From: Bauldia sp.
GTDB taxonomy: Bacteria > Pseudomonadota > Alphaproteobacteria > Rhizobiales > Kaistiaceae
Length of the DNA stretch: 64,000 bases
Assembly: GCA_028284325.1 (NCBI GenBank)
Contig: JANQRX010000006.1
Span: forward strand, 62,001-126,000
Reading direction: 5' to 3'
The notes under the pieces: model-generated
What the model was told of the DNA's origin: nothing
Seen by the model: only the letters and a program-made list of their open reading frames with translations
Database searches by the model: none
Translations under genes and position numbers: made by a program
Shown here: positions 28,477-37,708 of the stretch, piece by piece
How positions within the stretch are numbered: the first letter of the stretch is position 1
Layout of the letters: every line of letters begins with the position of its first letter

Positions 28477-29436
28477 ATGCGGTTCGAGGACGACCTGCCG
28501 AAGGGCGTCATTCCAGCCACGCTGCTGGCGATGCAGCCCGACGGATCGGTGGATTGGACCGATACCCGGCGGCATTTGTCGTCAGTCGCCGGCACTGACG
28601 GCATCGAGGCGATCACGGTCAACGGTCACGCTTCGGAGGTGCATGCGTGCACCTTATCGGAGCAGCTGGAGCTCCTGGACGCAGCCGGCGAGATCGCCGG
28701 TGACCGGATTCCGATCATTTCTGGCATCTATGCCGACAACAGCGCGGAAGCGTCGCGCATTGCACGTTCTGCCGCCAATGCCGGGGCGGGCGCGCTTCTG
28801 GTGTTTCCGCCTGCGCCTCTGGCGATCGGCGGTCAGCTGCGCCCTGACGCCATCCGCGCCCACGTCGCCTCGATCGCTGATGCCTGCGACCTGCCGCTGA
28901 TCCTGTTCGTCTACCCTGCTTCGAGCGGACTACAGCCGAAGCTTGACGATCTGGTCCGGCTGGTAGAGGCCGTCCCCCCCATCCGCGCCATCAAGGACTG
29001 GTGCAACGATCCCGTTCTGCACGCTCGGCACGTACGGGCGCTGCAGACACTGCCGCGTCCGGTCAACGTGCTGACCACGCACAGCGCCTGGCTGCTACCG
29101 TCGCTTGTGACGGGGTGCGCCGGTCTCCTTTCCGGGTCTGGCAGCGTGATCGCTGATCTGCACGTTGCGCTTTGGCGCGCGGTACAGCTCGGCGATCTTG
29201 TCGCGGCGAGGTCAGTAGCAGACCAGATCGCGCCCCTGGCGGAAGAGTTCTACCGTCCGCCGCTCGTCGACATGCACAACCGGATGAAGGAAGCGCTGGT
29301 ATCTCTCGGCCGCATGGAGCGAGCCGTCGTGCGAGCGCCGCTTGTCAAACTACCCGCGGAGGAAATCGCTCACATCAGCGCGGCGGTCGATGCTGCCGGA
29401 ATTGCCCGCGAAGGGGCGCTTGAACCGGCAGCGTGA
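28477..29436 (+). CDS. Dihydrodipicolinate synthase/N-acetylneuraminate lyase family aldolase
   Basis: A 319-aa TIM-barrel of the DapA/NanA family. The Schiff-base lysine is in IRAIKDW and the tyrosine in ILFVYPAS. GIEAITVNGHASEVHACTL replaces the usual GTTGE region, so the substrate differs from that of DapA. Family members split or dehydrate 2-keto-3-deoxy sugar acids, releasing pyruvate or an alpha-ketoglutarate semialdehyde precursor. With the aldehyde dehydrogenase 43 nt downstream, cleavage to an aldehyde followed by oxidation is plausible. It is not the housekeeping dapA judged by context and motif changes. Confidence 0.85.
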   Translation: MRFEDDLPKGVIPATLLAMQPDGSVDWTDTRRHLSSVAGTDGIEAITVNGHASEVHACTLSEQLELLDAAGEIAGDRIPIISGIYADNSAEASRIARSAANAGAGALLVFPPAPLAIGGQLRPDAIRAHVASIADACDLPLILFVYPASSGLQPKLDDLVRLVEAVPPIRAIKDWCNDPVLHARHVRALQTLPRPVNVLTTHSAWLLPSLVTGCAGLLSGSGSVIADLHVALWRAVQLGDLVAARSVADQIAPLAEEFYRPPLVDMHNRMKEALVSLGRMERAVVRAPLVKLPAEEIAHISAAVDAAGIAREGALEPAA

Positions 29437-29479
29437 CCGCACCGGCCGCCGCCGAATCTCAACCAGGAGGATAATAAGA

Positions 29480-31012
29480 ATGACCGTCCAAGCTACGTTC
29501 ATCGAACCGGATTTCACCGATCCACGGCTCCAATCGACAACGACGTACGACATGAAGATCGATGGCAAAGACGTCGGCTCTCGGACGGGCGAGATGATTG
29601 AGCGCGAAGCGCCCGGGCACATGGGCGTGATCGTTGCCCGATACCCGCTTGGCACGCGGGAGGATGTGAACGACGCTGTGACAGCAGCGCGCGAAGCCTT
29701 TGATACAGGGCCGTGGCCGCGTATGCCCATCGGCGAGCGCTCGCGCATTATGCTGAAGGTCGCCGACCTTATTGAACGGGACGCCGAAGAGCTCGCGACC
29801 ATTGAATCGCTGGAGGTTGGCAAGGCGATCGCTGACGCGCGCAAGGACTTGAACGGTTGCGTCGAGCTATGGAGGTATGCAGCCGGCGTAGCCCGGTCCA
29901 TGCACGGCGACGTACATACCAACCTCGGCGACGACTTGGTTGGGATGGTTCTGCGTGAACCGGTCGGCGTGGTCGGTGTGATCACGCCCTGGAACTTCCC
30001 GTTGCTGATCGCCTGCGAGCGGCTTCCGTGGATCCTGGGCATGGGTTGTACGGCGGTCGTCAAGCCGAGTGAGTTCACTTCCGGCGCGACGCTGCGCCTG
30101 GTCGACCTGCTCCGGGAAGCGGGTGTGCCGGACGGTGCTGTCAACGTCGTCACCGGCTATGGCGACCCGGTCGGCGACGAAGTGACCCGCAATCCGGGCG
30201 TCGACATGGTGTCGTTCACCGGATCGCTTAAGGTCGGACGTATTGTCGGTGCGGTTGCAGCGGAATCGGTGAAGCGGGTCAGTCTGGAACTAGGCGGCAA
30301 GGGGCCGCAGATCATCTTCGCCGATGCCGACATTGATGCCGCGGTCGATGGCGCCGCATTTGGTGTTCTCTTCAACAACGGGCAGTGCTGCATTTCCGGC
30401 AGCCGCAACATCGTCGAGCGTTCGATTCAGGATGAGTTCCTGTCACGCCTGCGCGAAGTTGTGGGATCAGTGACTTTTGGCGATCCGCTGAACGACAAGA
30501 CCATGGTCGGCTCGGTCATCAACCGCAGCCAGATCGAGAAGATCGATTCCTACGTTGCTGCCGGTCGTGATGCCGGCGCGGAGGTAGAGACCGGCGGGCA
30601 GCGCATCGCTGCCAACAAGGGCTTGTACTTTGAACCGACCGTGTTCTCAAAAGTCCGCGAGGACATGTCGATCGCGCGCGAGGAGATCTTTGGCCCTGTC
30701 CTGTCGGTGCTCTCGTTCGAGGATCCGGAGGAGGCTTTGCGCGTCGCCAACGACTCGGTCTACGGCCTGTCAGGAAGCGTGTGGACGCGCGACGTGGGCA
30801 AGGCCATGTCCACCATTCGCCGCCTGCGGGCTGGCAAGACGTGGGTCAACGGGGTCATCGACAGCCATGTGGAGATGCCACTCGGTGGTTACAAACAGAG
30901 TGGGCTTGCCCGCGAGACCGGTCGATACGGATTCGACACCTACTCCGAGTTCAAGACGGTCCACTTGAAGTATGGCGAGCGCAAGATGTGGGCGTCCGGG
31001 CGGGGCCGGTGA
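29480..31012 (+). CDS. NAD(P)-dependent aldehyde dehydrogenase
   Basis: A 510-aa ALDH. The catalytic cysteine is in NNGQCCISGSRN and the glutamate in LELGGKGPQII; GVITPWNFPLLIACERLP and FTGSLKVGRIV are cofactor-site motifs, and PLGGYKQSGLARETGRYG is near the end. ATG at 29480 has a clear AGGAGG 9 nt upstream. It lies directly behind the DapA-type gene and is the last gene before the promoter region at 31.1 kb. Candidates are succinate- or alpha-ketoglutarate-semialdehyde, lactaldehyde or glycolaldehyde; the sequence alone cannot decide. Confidence 0.93.
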   Translation: MTVQATFIEPDFTDPRLQSTTTYDMKIDGKDVGSRTGEMIEREAPGHMGVIVARYPLGTREDVNDAVTAAREAFDTGPWPRMPIGERSRIMLKVADLIERDAEELATIESLEVGKAIADARKDLNGCVELWRYAAGVARSMHGDVHTNLGDDLVGMVLREPVGVVGVITPWNFPLLIACERLPWILGMGCTAVVKPSEFTSGATLRLVDLLREAGVPDGAVNVVTGYGDPVGDEVTRNPGVDMVSFTGSLKVGRIVGAVAAESVKRVSLELGGKGPQIIFADADIDAAVDGAAFGVLFNNGQCCISGSRNIVERSIQDEFLSRLREVVGSVTFGDPLNDKTMVGSVINRSQIEKIDSYVAAGRDAGAEVETGGQRIAANKGLYFEPTVFSKVREDMSIAREEIFGPVLSVLSFEDPEEALRVANDSVYGLSGSVWTRDVGKAMSTIRRLRAGKTWVNGVIDSHVEMPLGGYKQSGLARETGRYGFDTYSEFKTVHLKYGERKMWASGRGR

Positions 31013-31126
31013 GTCTGCATACGATTTCAGGATTTTCTGTCTCACCGACACAATTTCTTTGCCCATCGCTGAGATGGTTCGGCGGATGAGCTACATAAAT
31101 CGCAGAATACAGCCAAAACAACGATG

Positions 31127-31172
31127 TTGCGATGGGAGTGTCCCGCTACTATAATGACTGAAATCGTTTTCA
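31127..31172 (+). promoter_or_regulatory. Promoter with LacI-type operator 3
   Basis: TTGCGA (31127-31132), a 17-nt spacer and a perfect TATAAT (31150-31155) make the strongest promoter seen in the block. TGAAATCGTTTTCA at 31159-31172 begins 3 nt after the -10, the same geometry as operator 2. It precedes the ABC transporter unit; the leader to the ATG at 31328 is about 160 nt. The 315-nt gap 31013-31327 otherwise shows nothing recognisable. Confidence 0.85.
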
Positions 31173-31327
31173 GAAAGATACCAGATGATCTCCATGAGAG
31201 CGGTTTGCAGGATCAGGCGCCCCGGGTGTCGTCGCATGGCGAACAGGGAGCCGGTCGACAGAAGCCATTGGTTGCTCTTGCGGCTACCCAGCCCGGCAAC
31301 CAACCTGACAGATCGAAGGGAGGAACT

Positions 31328-32296
31328 ATGTACAACAGAACTCTCACACTGGCGCTCGGTGCCGTACTCAGCGTCGGCGCCTTGGCGGCCGCCCAGGCTC
31401 AGGACAATCCTTATGGGGCTCCGCCGTGGACTTTCTGCATGGCGCAGGACACCATGGATCATCCGTGGCGCTCTTTCATGGTTACCAGCGCGGCTGAACA
31501 AGCCAAGAAGTATCCCGAATTCATCGAAGAGTTCATCTTCACCGATGGCAAGGGAACGAACGAGAAGCAGATTGCTGATGTCGAGGATCTGATCTCGCGC
31601 GGTTGCGATCTCATCATGATGAGCCCGCGTGAGGCACAGGGCCTGGTTCCGGCCGTCGACGCCATCAAGGAAGCAGGCCTGCCGCTAGTCGTGCTTGATC
31701 GCGAGATCGTCGGCGACGACTACAACGTCTTCATCGGCGCGGACAATCTGCCGATCGGCAACGGCCTCGGCGAGTACGCTCTTGAGTTGCTCGGGACCGA
31801 ATGGAACTTCCTTGAGCTGGAGGGCATTCCGGGCGCTACCCCGACCATCCAGCGCCGTGAGGGCTTCCATGCGATCATCGGTCAGCACGACGGAATCGTC
31901 CAGCTGGACGCTCAACCGGCGAACTATGACCTCGCGCCGGCTATCCCGATCGTGGAAGATTGGCTGACCAAGCATCGTGGCGAGTTCCAGGCCATCTACG
32001 CCCACAACGACCCGATGATCCTTGGTGCGGTGAATGTGCTCAAGGAGGCCGGGTACGAGCCTGGCGAGATCACCTTGATCGGTGTGGACGGCCAGCGTGA
32101 GGCGTTCGAGGCCATCCGTGAGGGCTGGGTCCAGGCTACCGCCATCTACCCAACCGGCGGTGCGCTCGGCGTTGACACAGCCGTCAAGCTGATGCTCGGC
32201 CGTCCGGTGCCGAAGCGCATCATCTCCGATGCGCCGATCATCACGGCTGACAACGTGGACGAGTTCTACGATCCCGATCTCCAGTACGTCCGGTAG
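31328..32296 (+). CDS. Periplasmic sugar-binding protein of a ribose-type ABC importer (module A)
   Basis: A 322-aa protein with a signal peptide (residues 1-23, cleavage after AQA) and a Peripla_BP_4 fold: AQDTMDHPWRSFMVTSAAEQ, then CDLIMMSPREAQGLVPAV, and IYAHNDPMILGAVNVLKEAG. These proteins bind sugars in the periplasm and deliver them to RbsC-like permeases. ATG at 31328 follows AGGA closely. It is first in the transporter unit and is followed by a strong hairpin (32314-32341), the usual means of making excess binding protein. Ligand unknown. Confidence 0.92.
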   Translation: MYNRTLTLALGAVLSVGALAAAQAQDNPYGAPPWTFCMAQDTMDHPWRSFMVTSAAEQAKKYPEFIEEFIFTDGKGTNEKQIADVEDLISRGCDLIMMSPREAQGLVPAVDAIKEAGLPLVVLDREIVGDDYNVFIGADNLPIGNGLGEYALELLGTEWNFLELEGIPGATPTIQRREGFHAIIGQHDGIVQLDAQPANYDLAPAIPIVEDWLTKHRGEFQAIYAHNDPMILGAVNVLKEAGYEPGEITLIGVDGQREAFEAIREGWVQATAIYPTGGALGVDTAVKLMLGRPVPKRIISDAPIITADNVDEFYDPDLQYVR

Positions 32297-32313
32297 AACG
32301 ACTGGCGAACTTG

Positions 32314-32341
32314 TCCGGAGGCGGGCCTTTCCGCCCCCGGA
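32314..32341 (+). terminator. Hairpin after the binding-protein gene
   Basis: TCCGGAGGCGG pairs with CCGCCCCCGGA (one mismatch) around a short CT-rich loop, 18 nt after the stop. No T-run follows, so it is more likely a partial terminator or mRNA-stabilising stem than a full stop, since downstream genes lack another promoter. Confidence 0.6.
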
Positions 32342-32389
32342 CTCGCAATTGTGTTCCTGTCTCTCGCTCGCTGAGCCGACAGGGAGGTC

Positions 32390-33190
32390 ATGCGCGTGGG
32401 ACTGAACCGAAGCAGCCAGCCGCTGATCTTGAAAGAGCGCCCGCGTGATGGTGTGGCACTGTTCGCGATCAACCGGCCGGAAGCGCGCAACGCAATTAGC
32501 AACGACTTAATCGGCGATCTGGCGGCGGCGTTTACGGACGCGGCAAACGACAACGAGGTACGGGTTGTCGTTCTGACCGGCGATGCGGTGGCGTTCTCTG
32601 CCGGCGCAGATATTCGCGAGATGATTGACCGTGGTCCTGAAGCGGTGCTGAACGCACAACGTGATGTCGCTTGGGCAACCATCGCCGACTTCCCCAAGCC
32701 GTTGATCGCGGCGGTGGGGGGCATCTGTTACGGCGGTGGCCACGAGCTCGCGATGCTTGCCGACATCGTCGTCGCAGCTGCAGACGCAGAGTTTGCACAG
32801 CCGGAAGTGAACATTGGTCTCATTCCGGGGGACGGCGCGACTCAGCGTTTGACGCGATATGTAGGAAAGTCGCTGGCAATGAAGTTGATGATGACCGGAT
32901 CGCCCATCGACGCAGAGACCGCGCGGTCATGCGGGCTTGCCGCAGATGTGGTCGAGCCGGAGGCGCTGTTGGACCACACGCTCGCATTGGCTGAGGCGAT
33001 TGCGACAAAGCCGGCTGCGTCGACGCGGCTGGTGAAGGCGGCGGTTCTGGCAGCGTACGAAACTCCGCTGTCGGAGGGGCTGCGGATCGAACGGGCGAAG
33101 TTGGCGGAAGCGTTCGGCACGGCGGATCATCGTGAAGGCGTTAGCGCTTTTGCCGACAAGCGCTCGCCGATGTTCGGCAAGACGGACTAG
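32390..33190 (+). CDS. Enoyl-CoA hydratase/isomerase (crotonase family)
   Basis: A 266-aa crotonase-fold protein. The oxyanion-hole segments are VAFSAGADIREM and GGICYGGGHELAMLADIVVA; the catalytic-site loop reads FAQPEVNIGLIPGDGATQRL, with a glutamate in the first acid position and Asp/Gly in the second. It hydrates or isomerises an acyl-CoA. Unusually, it is embedded in the ABC transporter unit between the binding protein and the ATPase gene, which ties CoA chemistry to uptake. ATG at 32390. Confidence 0.9.
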   Translation: MRVGLNRSSQPLILKERPRDGVALFAINRPEARNAISNDLIGDLAAAFTDAANDNEVRVVVLTGDAVAFSAGADIREMIDRGPEAVLNAQRDVAWATIADFPKPLIAAVGGICYGGGHELAMLADIVVAAADAEFAQPEVNIGLIPGDGATQRLTRYVGKSLAMKLMMTGSPIDAETARSCGLAADVVEPEALLDHTLALAEAIATKPAASTRLVKAAVLAAYETPLSEGLRIERAKLAEAFGTADHREGVSAFADKRSPMFGKTD

Positions 33191-33193
33191 GTC

Positions 33194-34780
33194 ATGGCGC
33201 CGCCGGGGGAAAACAAGACGATGGAACCGTTTCTGCGTGCCGAGGGTATTTCGAAGGCCTACCCCGGCGTGAAAGCACTGCAGAATGTCGATTTCACCAT
33301 CAACGAAGGTGAGATCACGGCGCTGGTCGGCGAGAACGGCGCCGGCAAGTCGACGCTGATGAAGATTATCTCCGGGTCGCTCACGCCCGATTCCGGAGTG
33401 ATCAGGGTGCGGGGCGAAGAAGTAACGATTCAGACGCCGCGCGATGCGCAGGCTCTTGGCTTCTCAACGATCTACCAGGAACTGATGCTGATCCCGGAGC
33501 TGTCGGTGGTGGAGAACGTCTTCTTGGGCAATCTGCTCGCCACCTCTGTTGGCACGGTCGACTGGGGCCGCATGCGTCGGGAGACCGCCAAGCTTCTCGA
33601 CCAACTTGGGCTCAGCATTGATACCGGTCGCCACGTGCGCGAACTCGGCGTTGCTGAACAACAGCTCATCGAGATCGCCAAGGCGCTGAGCACCCGGTCG
33701 CGACTTCTGATCATGGATGAGCCGACCGCCTCGCTGGCTACCGAGGAAGTGACGAAGCTCTTTGAAATCATTCGGGAGCTCAAGGCGAACTGGATGACAA
33801 TCGTCTTCGTCACCCATCACCTCAACGAAATATTCGAGATGTGCGACCGCGCCGTTGTCCTGCGCGACGGTCGCATCGTCGGCGATGAGCGGATCGAGAA
33901 CCTGACCGAGGACAGCCTGATTCAAATGATGGTCGGTCGCTTGCTTGCTGGCGCGCACAAGGAGCGCAGGCAGAAGTCGACCGTCGCTGATGATGCAGAG
34001 GCTGTTCTGTCCGTGCGCAATCTGACGCGACGGCCCGAGCTGGATGATATCAGTTTCGATCTGAAGCGCGGCGAGATTATCGGACTGGCCGGCCTGATGG
34101 GGGCGGGGCGCACGGAGCTTGTCAGGTGTCTGTTCGGGGCCGACGCCATCCACTCGGGCGAAATCAAGTTGCGGGGCGAGATGATCCGCGTGACATCGCC
34201 CGGTAAGGCACTGCGCGCCGGCATCGGCCTCGCCCCCGAAGACCGCAAGACCGAAGGACTCATCCTTAATCTGCCGATTGTCGAGAATGTTTCGCTACCA
34301 ACTGTACACACGCGAACGTCTCTTGCCGGCATCAAGCACAGGACCGAGCATCGCGAAATCCACAGCCTCAGCGAGCGCATGAACGTCAAGTTTCAGTCGG
34401 TTCGCCAGCACGTGGGCAGCCTGTCAGGAGGCAATCAGCAGAAGATCGTGCTCGCCAAGCTGATCTCCAGCAACGTCGATATCTACCTGCTCGACGAACC
34501 GACGCGCGGCGTCGATGTCGGCGCGAAGGAAGTCATCTACGACCTAGTCCGCGAGCTGACGCTGCAGGGTGCAGCGGTGATCGTCATTTCCTCGGTCATC
34601 GAGGAACTCGTCAGGGTCTGCGACCGCATCATCTGCCTGCACCTGGGCCGGGTCACCGGCGAATTCGCCCACGGTGATTTCGACCTCGACACCATCATGC
34701 TGCGGGCCATGGGCAAGAAGATAACGGCCGCGCCCGGCGCGCCGCCGCCAGACATTGAACAGCAGGCGGAGCCGGTCTGA
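33194..34780 (+). CDS. Sugar ABC transporter ATPase, tandem RbsA/MglA type (module A)
   Basis: A 528-aa protein with two nucleotide-binding domains. Domain 1 has Walker A GENGAGKST (about 45-53), a degenerate signature ELGVAEQQLIEIAKAL and Walker B LLIMDEPTA. Domain 2 has an altered Walker A GLMGAGRTEL, the signature SLSGGNQQKIVLAK and Walker B IYLLDEPTRGVD, as normal for RbsA. It powers uptake with the two RbsC-like permeases downstream. ATG at 33194 or 33221 could be used. The stop overlaps the permease start. Confidence 0.93.
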   Translation: MAPPGENKTMEPFLRAEGISKAYPGVKALQNVDFTINEGEITALVGENGAGKSTLMKIISGSLTPDSGVIRVRGEEVTIQTPRDAQALGFSTIYQELMLIPELSVVENVFLGNLLATSVGTVDWGRMRRETAKLLDQLGLSIDTGRHVRELGVAEQQLIEIAKALSTRSRLLIMDEPTASLATEEVTKLFEIIRELKANWMTIVFVTHHLNEIFEMCDRAVVLRDGRIVGDERIENLTEDSLIQMMVGRLLAGAHKERRQKSTVADDAEAVLSVRNLTRRPELDDISFDLKRGEIIGLAGLMGAGRTELVRCLFGADAIHSGEIKLRGEMIRVTSPGKALRAGIGLAPEDRKTEGLILNLPIVENVSLPTVHTRTSLAGIKHRTEHREIHSLSERMNVKFQSVRQHVGSLSGGNQQKIVLAKLISSNVDIYLLDEPTRGVDVGAKEVIYDLVRELTLQGAAVIVISSVIEELVRVCDRIICLHLGRVTGEFAHGDFDLDTIMLRAMGKKITAAPGAPPPDIEQQAEPV

Positions 34781-35742
34781 TGAAGCGGGTTGCCGTTTGG
34801 GTCATCGGCAACATGAACTTCGCCATTCTGGCGCTGCTTATTGTTGCCGCGGCCATCATCTCCAGCGATTTCCTGACGCCGGGCAACCTGCTCAACGTGC
34901 TACGCGCCGCGTCGCTCATCGGCATTGTTGCCGTCGGCATGAACGTGGTGATGCTGACTGGCGGGATCGATCTGTCGGTCGGCTCGGTGGCCGCAATCTC
35001 AGGCGCCGTGGCTGCCAGCATGTGGTCGGCCGGCGACCCAGTGCTCCTTGTCGCCGCGCCGCTTCTGGTCGGCGTCGCCGTTGGCCTCGTCAACGGTGTG
35101 ATGGTCACGCGCCTACATCTGCAGCCGTTCATCGCCACACTGATCATGATGACAGTCGTGCGGGGCGCCGGCCTCGTCTATACCAACGGCCAGCCGATCT
35201 ACGTCGTCTATCCTGATTTTTTCACTGCCATCTCAAACGGTTACCTGCTGGGCGTTCCGGTTCCGACCGTGATGTTCCTGGCGATCACCGTTTTCACTTG
35301 GTACCTGCTGCGGTTCCGTCCATTCGGTCGCTACATCTACGCCATCGGTTCAAACTCCACGGCGGCGTTCCTGTCGGGCGTCAATGTCGGCCGTATCAAG
35401 ATCATTGCTTACGTCTACTGCGGGTTGCTGGCCGCAATCGCCGGCATGGTGTTGACCTCACGCATGAAGTCGGGTGAGCCCGGTCAGGCCGGCGTGTTCT
35501 GGGAACTCGATGCGATCGCGGCTGTGGTGATCGGCGGCACGTCGCTGATGGGAGGCAAAGGGTCCGTTTGGGGCGCCTTCGTCGGCGCGCTGATCATCGG
35601 GATCGTCGCCAACCTGTTCAATTTGCTCGGTGTCGATCTCGAATGGCAGCAGGTCTCGCGCGGCCTGATCATCTTCCTGGCGGTCTGGATACACTCCCTT
35701 GAGGGGAACGAGCGGGTTCGCATGTGGAGGGCCTCGGCATGA
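34780..35742 (+). CDS. RbsC-type ABC permease 1 (module A)
   Basis: A 320-aa permease of 8-10 helices. The family signature MLTGGIDLSVGSVAAISGAV and the late GGTSLMGGKGSVWGAFVGAL are present. It overlaps the ATPase gene by one base (TGATG) and the next gene by an ATGA, so translation is coupled along the unit. It probably pairs with the second permease at 36656 to form a heterodimer. Confidence 0.92.
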   Translation: MKRVAVWVIGNMNFAILALLIVAAAIISSDFLTPGNLLNVLRAASLIGIVAVGMNVVMLTGGIDLSVGSVAAISGAVAASMWSAGDPVLLVAAPLLVGVAVGLVNGVMVTRLHLQPFIATLIMMTVVRGAGLVYTNGQPIYVVYPDFFTAISNGYLLGVPVPTVMFLAITVFTWYLLRFRPFGRYIYAIGSNSTAAFLSGVNVGRIKIIAYVYCGLLAAIAGMVLTSRMKSGEPGQAGVFWELDAIAAVVIGGTSLMGGKGSVWGAFVGALIIGIVANLFNLLGVDLEWQQVSRGLIIFLAVWIHSLEGNERVRMWRASA

Positions 35743-36650
35743 TGGCGCGCGTCAATCCGCTGATTTGGGCGTTCGCTGGGTTCATCGTCATCATGAACGC
35801 AACGCTGTTCGTCGCGCTCCCCAGCTTCTTCGCGGTCGATCTCGCCAAGGGCATCTACGCGGAGGGCAAGAACTTCAACGTTACCCGCGTCTACGAGCAG
35901 GCGATCCCCTTCTATGAGGAGGTTATTCGCGACCATCCGAACTCGGCCTACCACACACTTGCCAGGCTCGGTCTGGCGTCCGCCTACCGTGGTCTGGCCG
36001 ACAGGCCCAACGACGCCGACAAGCCCGGCAACTATGCCCGCGCGCTCGAGATCTATGATGGCCTCCTCGCTGATCTGGAGGGCGAGAGCCTTGCCGAGTA
36101 CGAGTACGAGATCCTGTCGAACCAGGCCGATATCCACCGTGCCATCGAGGATCTTGACTCGTTCGGCGTCGTTCTCGCCGTGTTGCGCGAACGCTATCCC
36201 GACAGCGCCGCGGTAACGGAAGGCGAGCAGTTCCTCGCCATCGACGCAGCACGTAACGCTGAAGTGGACGTCGCGGCGCTTGCTGACTTGCCGGTTTTCG
36301 TGACGCTCGACGACATCAAGGTGCCGGACGCAATCAAGGCCGGCGAAGAGGATACCTTCGTCATAACCGTGCGGCGCAAGCCGGACGCCCGCTTTGATTT
36401 TACGTTGCAGACGGATCTGGCGTTCTGGAAGGGATTCGACCTGCTGTCGGTCGAGCCGAACCCGGACAATGCCTCCGAGTTCTGGGGCAAGCGCGCCTGG
36501 TCCTACAGCTTGAGCGAGGGGGAGTCGTTTGACGTGATGCTTAAGGTGCGCGCGAAAGGACCCGGCGCTTACGTGATGGATGTGGATCTTGAGGTGCTGT
36601 TCGAATCGTACGAGCTCGGTCTCAACAAAACGGTCGTTGTGGAGGAGTAG
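35739..36650 (+). CDS. Membrane-anchored TPR-like protein with C-terminal beta domain, in the ABC operon
   Basis: About 303 aa and not a known ABC component. Residues about 5-30 form one membrane anchor (LIWAFAGFIVIMNATLFVAL); residues 40-165 are helical repeats of TPR character (YEQAIPFYEEVIRDHPNSAY, ARALEIYDGLLADLEGES, VVLAVLRERYPDSAAV). Residues 185-300 look like a beta-sandwich (FVTLDDIKVPDAIKAGEEDT, SYSLSEGESFDVMLKVRAKG). The main part should face the periplasm. It starts within the stop of permease 1 and ends 5 nt before permease 2, so it is a co-translated part of the transporter unit. A docking, stabilising or sensing role is inference. Confidence 0.75.
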   Translation: MMARVNPLIWAFAGFIVIMNATLFVALPSFFAVDLAKGIYAEGKNFNVTRVYEQAIPFYEEVIRDHPNSAYHTLARLGLASAYRGLADRPNDADKPGNYARALEIYDGLLADLEGESLAEYEYEILSNQADIHRAIEDLDSFGVVLAVLRERYPDSAAVTEGEQFLAIDAARNAEVDVAALADLPVFVTLDDIKVPDAIKAGEEDTFVITVRRKPDARFDFTLQTDLAFWKGFDLLSVEPNPDNASEFWGKRAWSYSLSEGESFDVMLKVRAKGPGAYVMDVDLEVLFESYELGLNKTVVVEE

Positions 36651-36655
36651 CTACG

Positions 36656-37663
36656 ATGGGCAGGCTCATCTACGTCATTCGGCAGTACCCGATCCTTCTG
36701 ATCCTGGCCGCCTTTGCCGTGGTGTTTGCTTTGGCAAGCCCGGACTTCGGCCGGCCCGACAACATCACCAACATCCTGCGCCAGTCTTCGATGCTGGGCT
36801 TTGTCGCGCTCGGCATGTCGTTTGTCATTCTGGCGGGCGGAATCGATCTGTCCGTCGGCTCCACGCTGGCGTTGGCTACCGTGATCGTGACCGTGATGTC
36901 GCGAACGCTGCCGCCGGCCCTTGGTATCAACGCCGCCCTGTTCGCCGGTGTGGCTGTCGGGGTCATCAACGGCGTCCTGGTGACGCGCTTCAGGTTTCAG
37001 CCGATCATCGCCACCCTTGTGACCATGGCATCCGTGCGCGGCATCGCGATGGTTTTCTCCAACTCGCAGGCCATCTTTGGGACGTTGCCAAACGACTACT
37101 TTCTCCTTTCAGATGCCGAGCTCGCGGGGCTGCCGCTGCCGGCGATTCTGTTCGGCATCGCCGCGCTCCTTTCTGGCTTCTACCTGCATTTCACGCGACA
37201 CGGCAGGGAGATCTACCAGGTGGGCGGCAACGAGGAAGCGGCTCGCCTGGCTGGCGTCGATGTGGAATCGATCAAGATCACGACCTACGCAATCTGCGGG
37301 TTCATGGCGGCCGTCGCCGGGTTGATCCTGGCTGCGCGGACCCAGTCGGGCGAGGCGGTTCGCACGGGGCTTGGCTGGGAGCTTAATGCCATTGCTGCGG
37401 CGGCCATCGGCGGCATGTCGCTTATGGGCGGCGTCGGGACCATTATCGGTACGGTGTCGGGCACGCTGATCATCGGCATGATGTCCAACGCGTTCAATCT
37501 GCTGGGCATCGATCCCAACTGGCAGCGCATCGTTGTCGGGGTGTTGCTTGCGGTTGCCGTTGCGTCTTACTCGAACCAGGATCTGCTGCGGGCGTTGAGA
37601 TCGCGAGCCAACAGGGCGGCGGCTCCACCTGGCGCGGGGGCACCAGGCGCGCCAGCGGAGTAG
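36656..37663 (+). CDS. RbsC-type ABC permease 2 (module A)
   Basis: A 335-aa permease with the BPD_transp_2 signature ILAGGIDLSVGSTLALATVI and GGMSLMGGVGTIIGTVSGTL. Hydrophobic helices fill residues 10-310; the tail is Ala/Pro rich. It is similar to but clearly distinct from permease 1, consistent with a heterodimeric channel. It is the last gene of the transporter unit and converges on the DUF1349 gene across 45 nt. Confidence 0.92.
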   Translation: MGRLIYVIRQYPILLILAAFAVVFALASPDFGRPDNITNILRQSSMLGFVALGMSFVILAGGIDLSVGSTLALATVIVTVMSRTLPPALGINAALFAGVAVGVINGVLVTRFRFQPIIATLVTMASVRGIAMVFSNSQAIFGTLPNDYFLLSDAELAGLPLPAILFGIAALLSGFYLHFTRHGREIYQVGGNEEAARLAGVDVESIKITTYAICGFMAAVAGLILAARTQSGEAVRTGLGWELNAIAAAAIGGMSLMGGVGTIIGTVSGTLIIGMMSNAFNLLGIDPNWQRIVVGVLLAVAVASYSNQDLLRALRSRANRAAAPPGAGAPGAPAE

Positions 37664-37708
37664 CGGTCGCGCCAGCGGGGCCCTGAAAGCTCAGTCCCCG
37701 CCCGTCGC

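Noticed and set aside
37664..37708. Bidirectional terminator between permease 2 and the DUF1349 gene
   Set aside because: A GCGGGG/CCCCGC pairing exists, but the stem is short with a large loop and no T-run, so it is not listed as a terminator.
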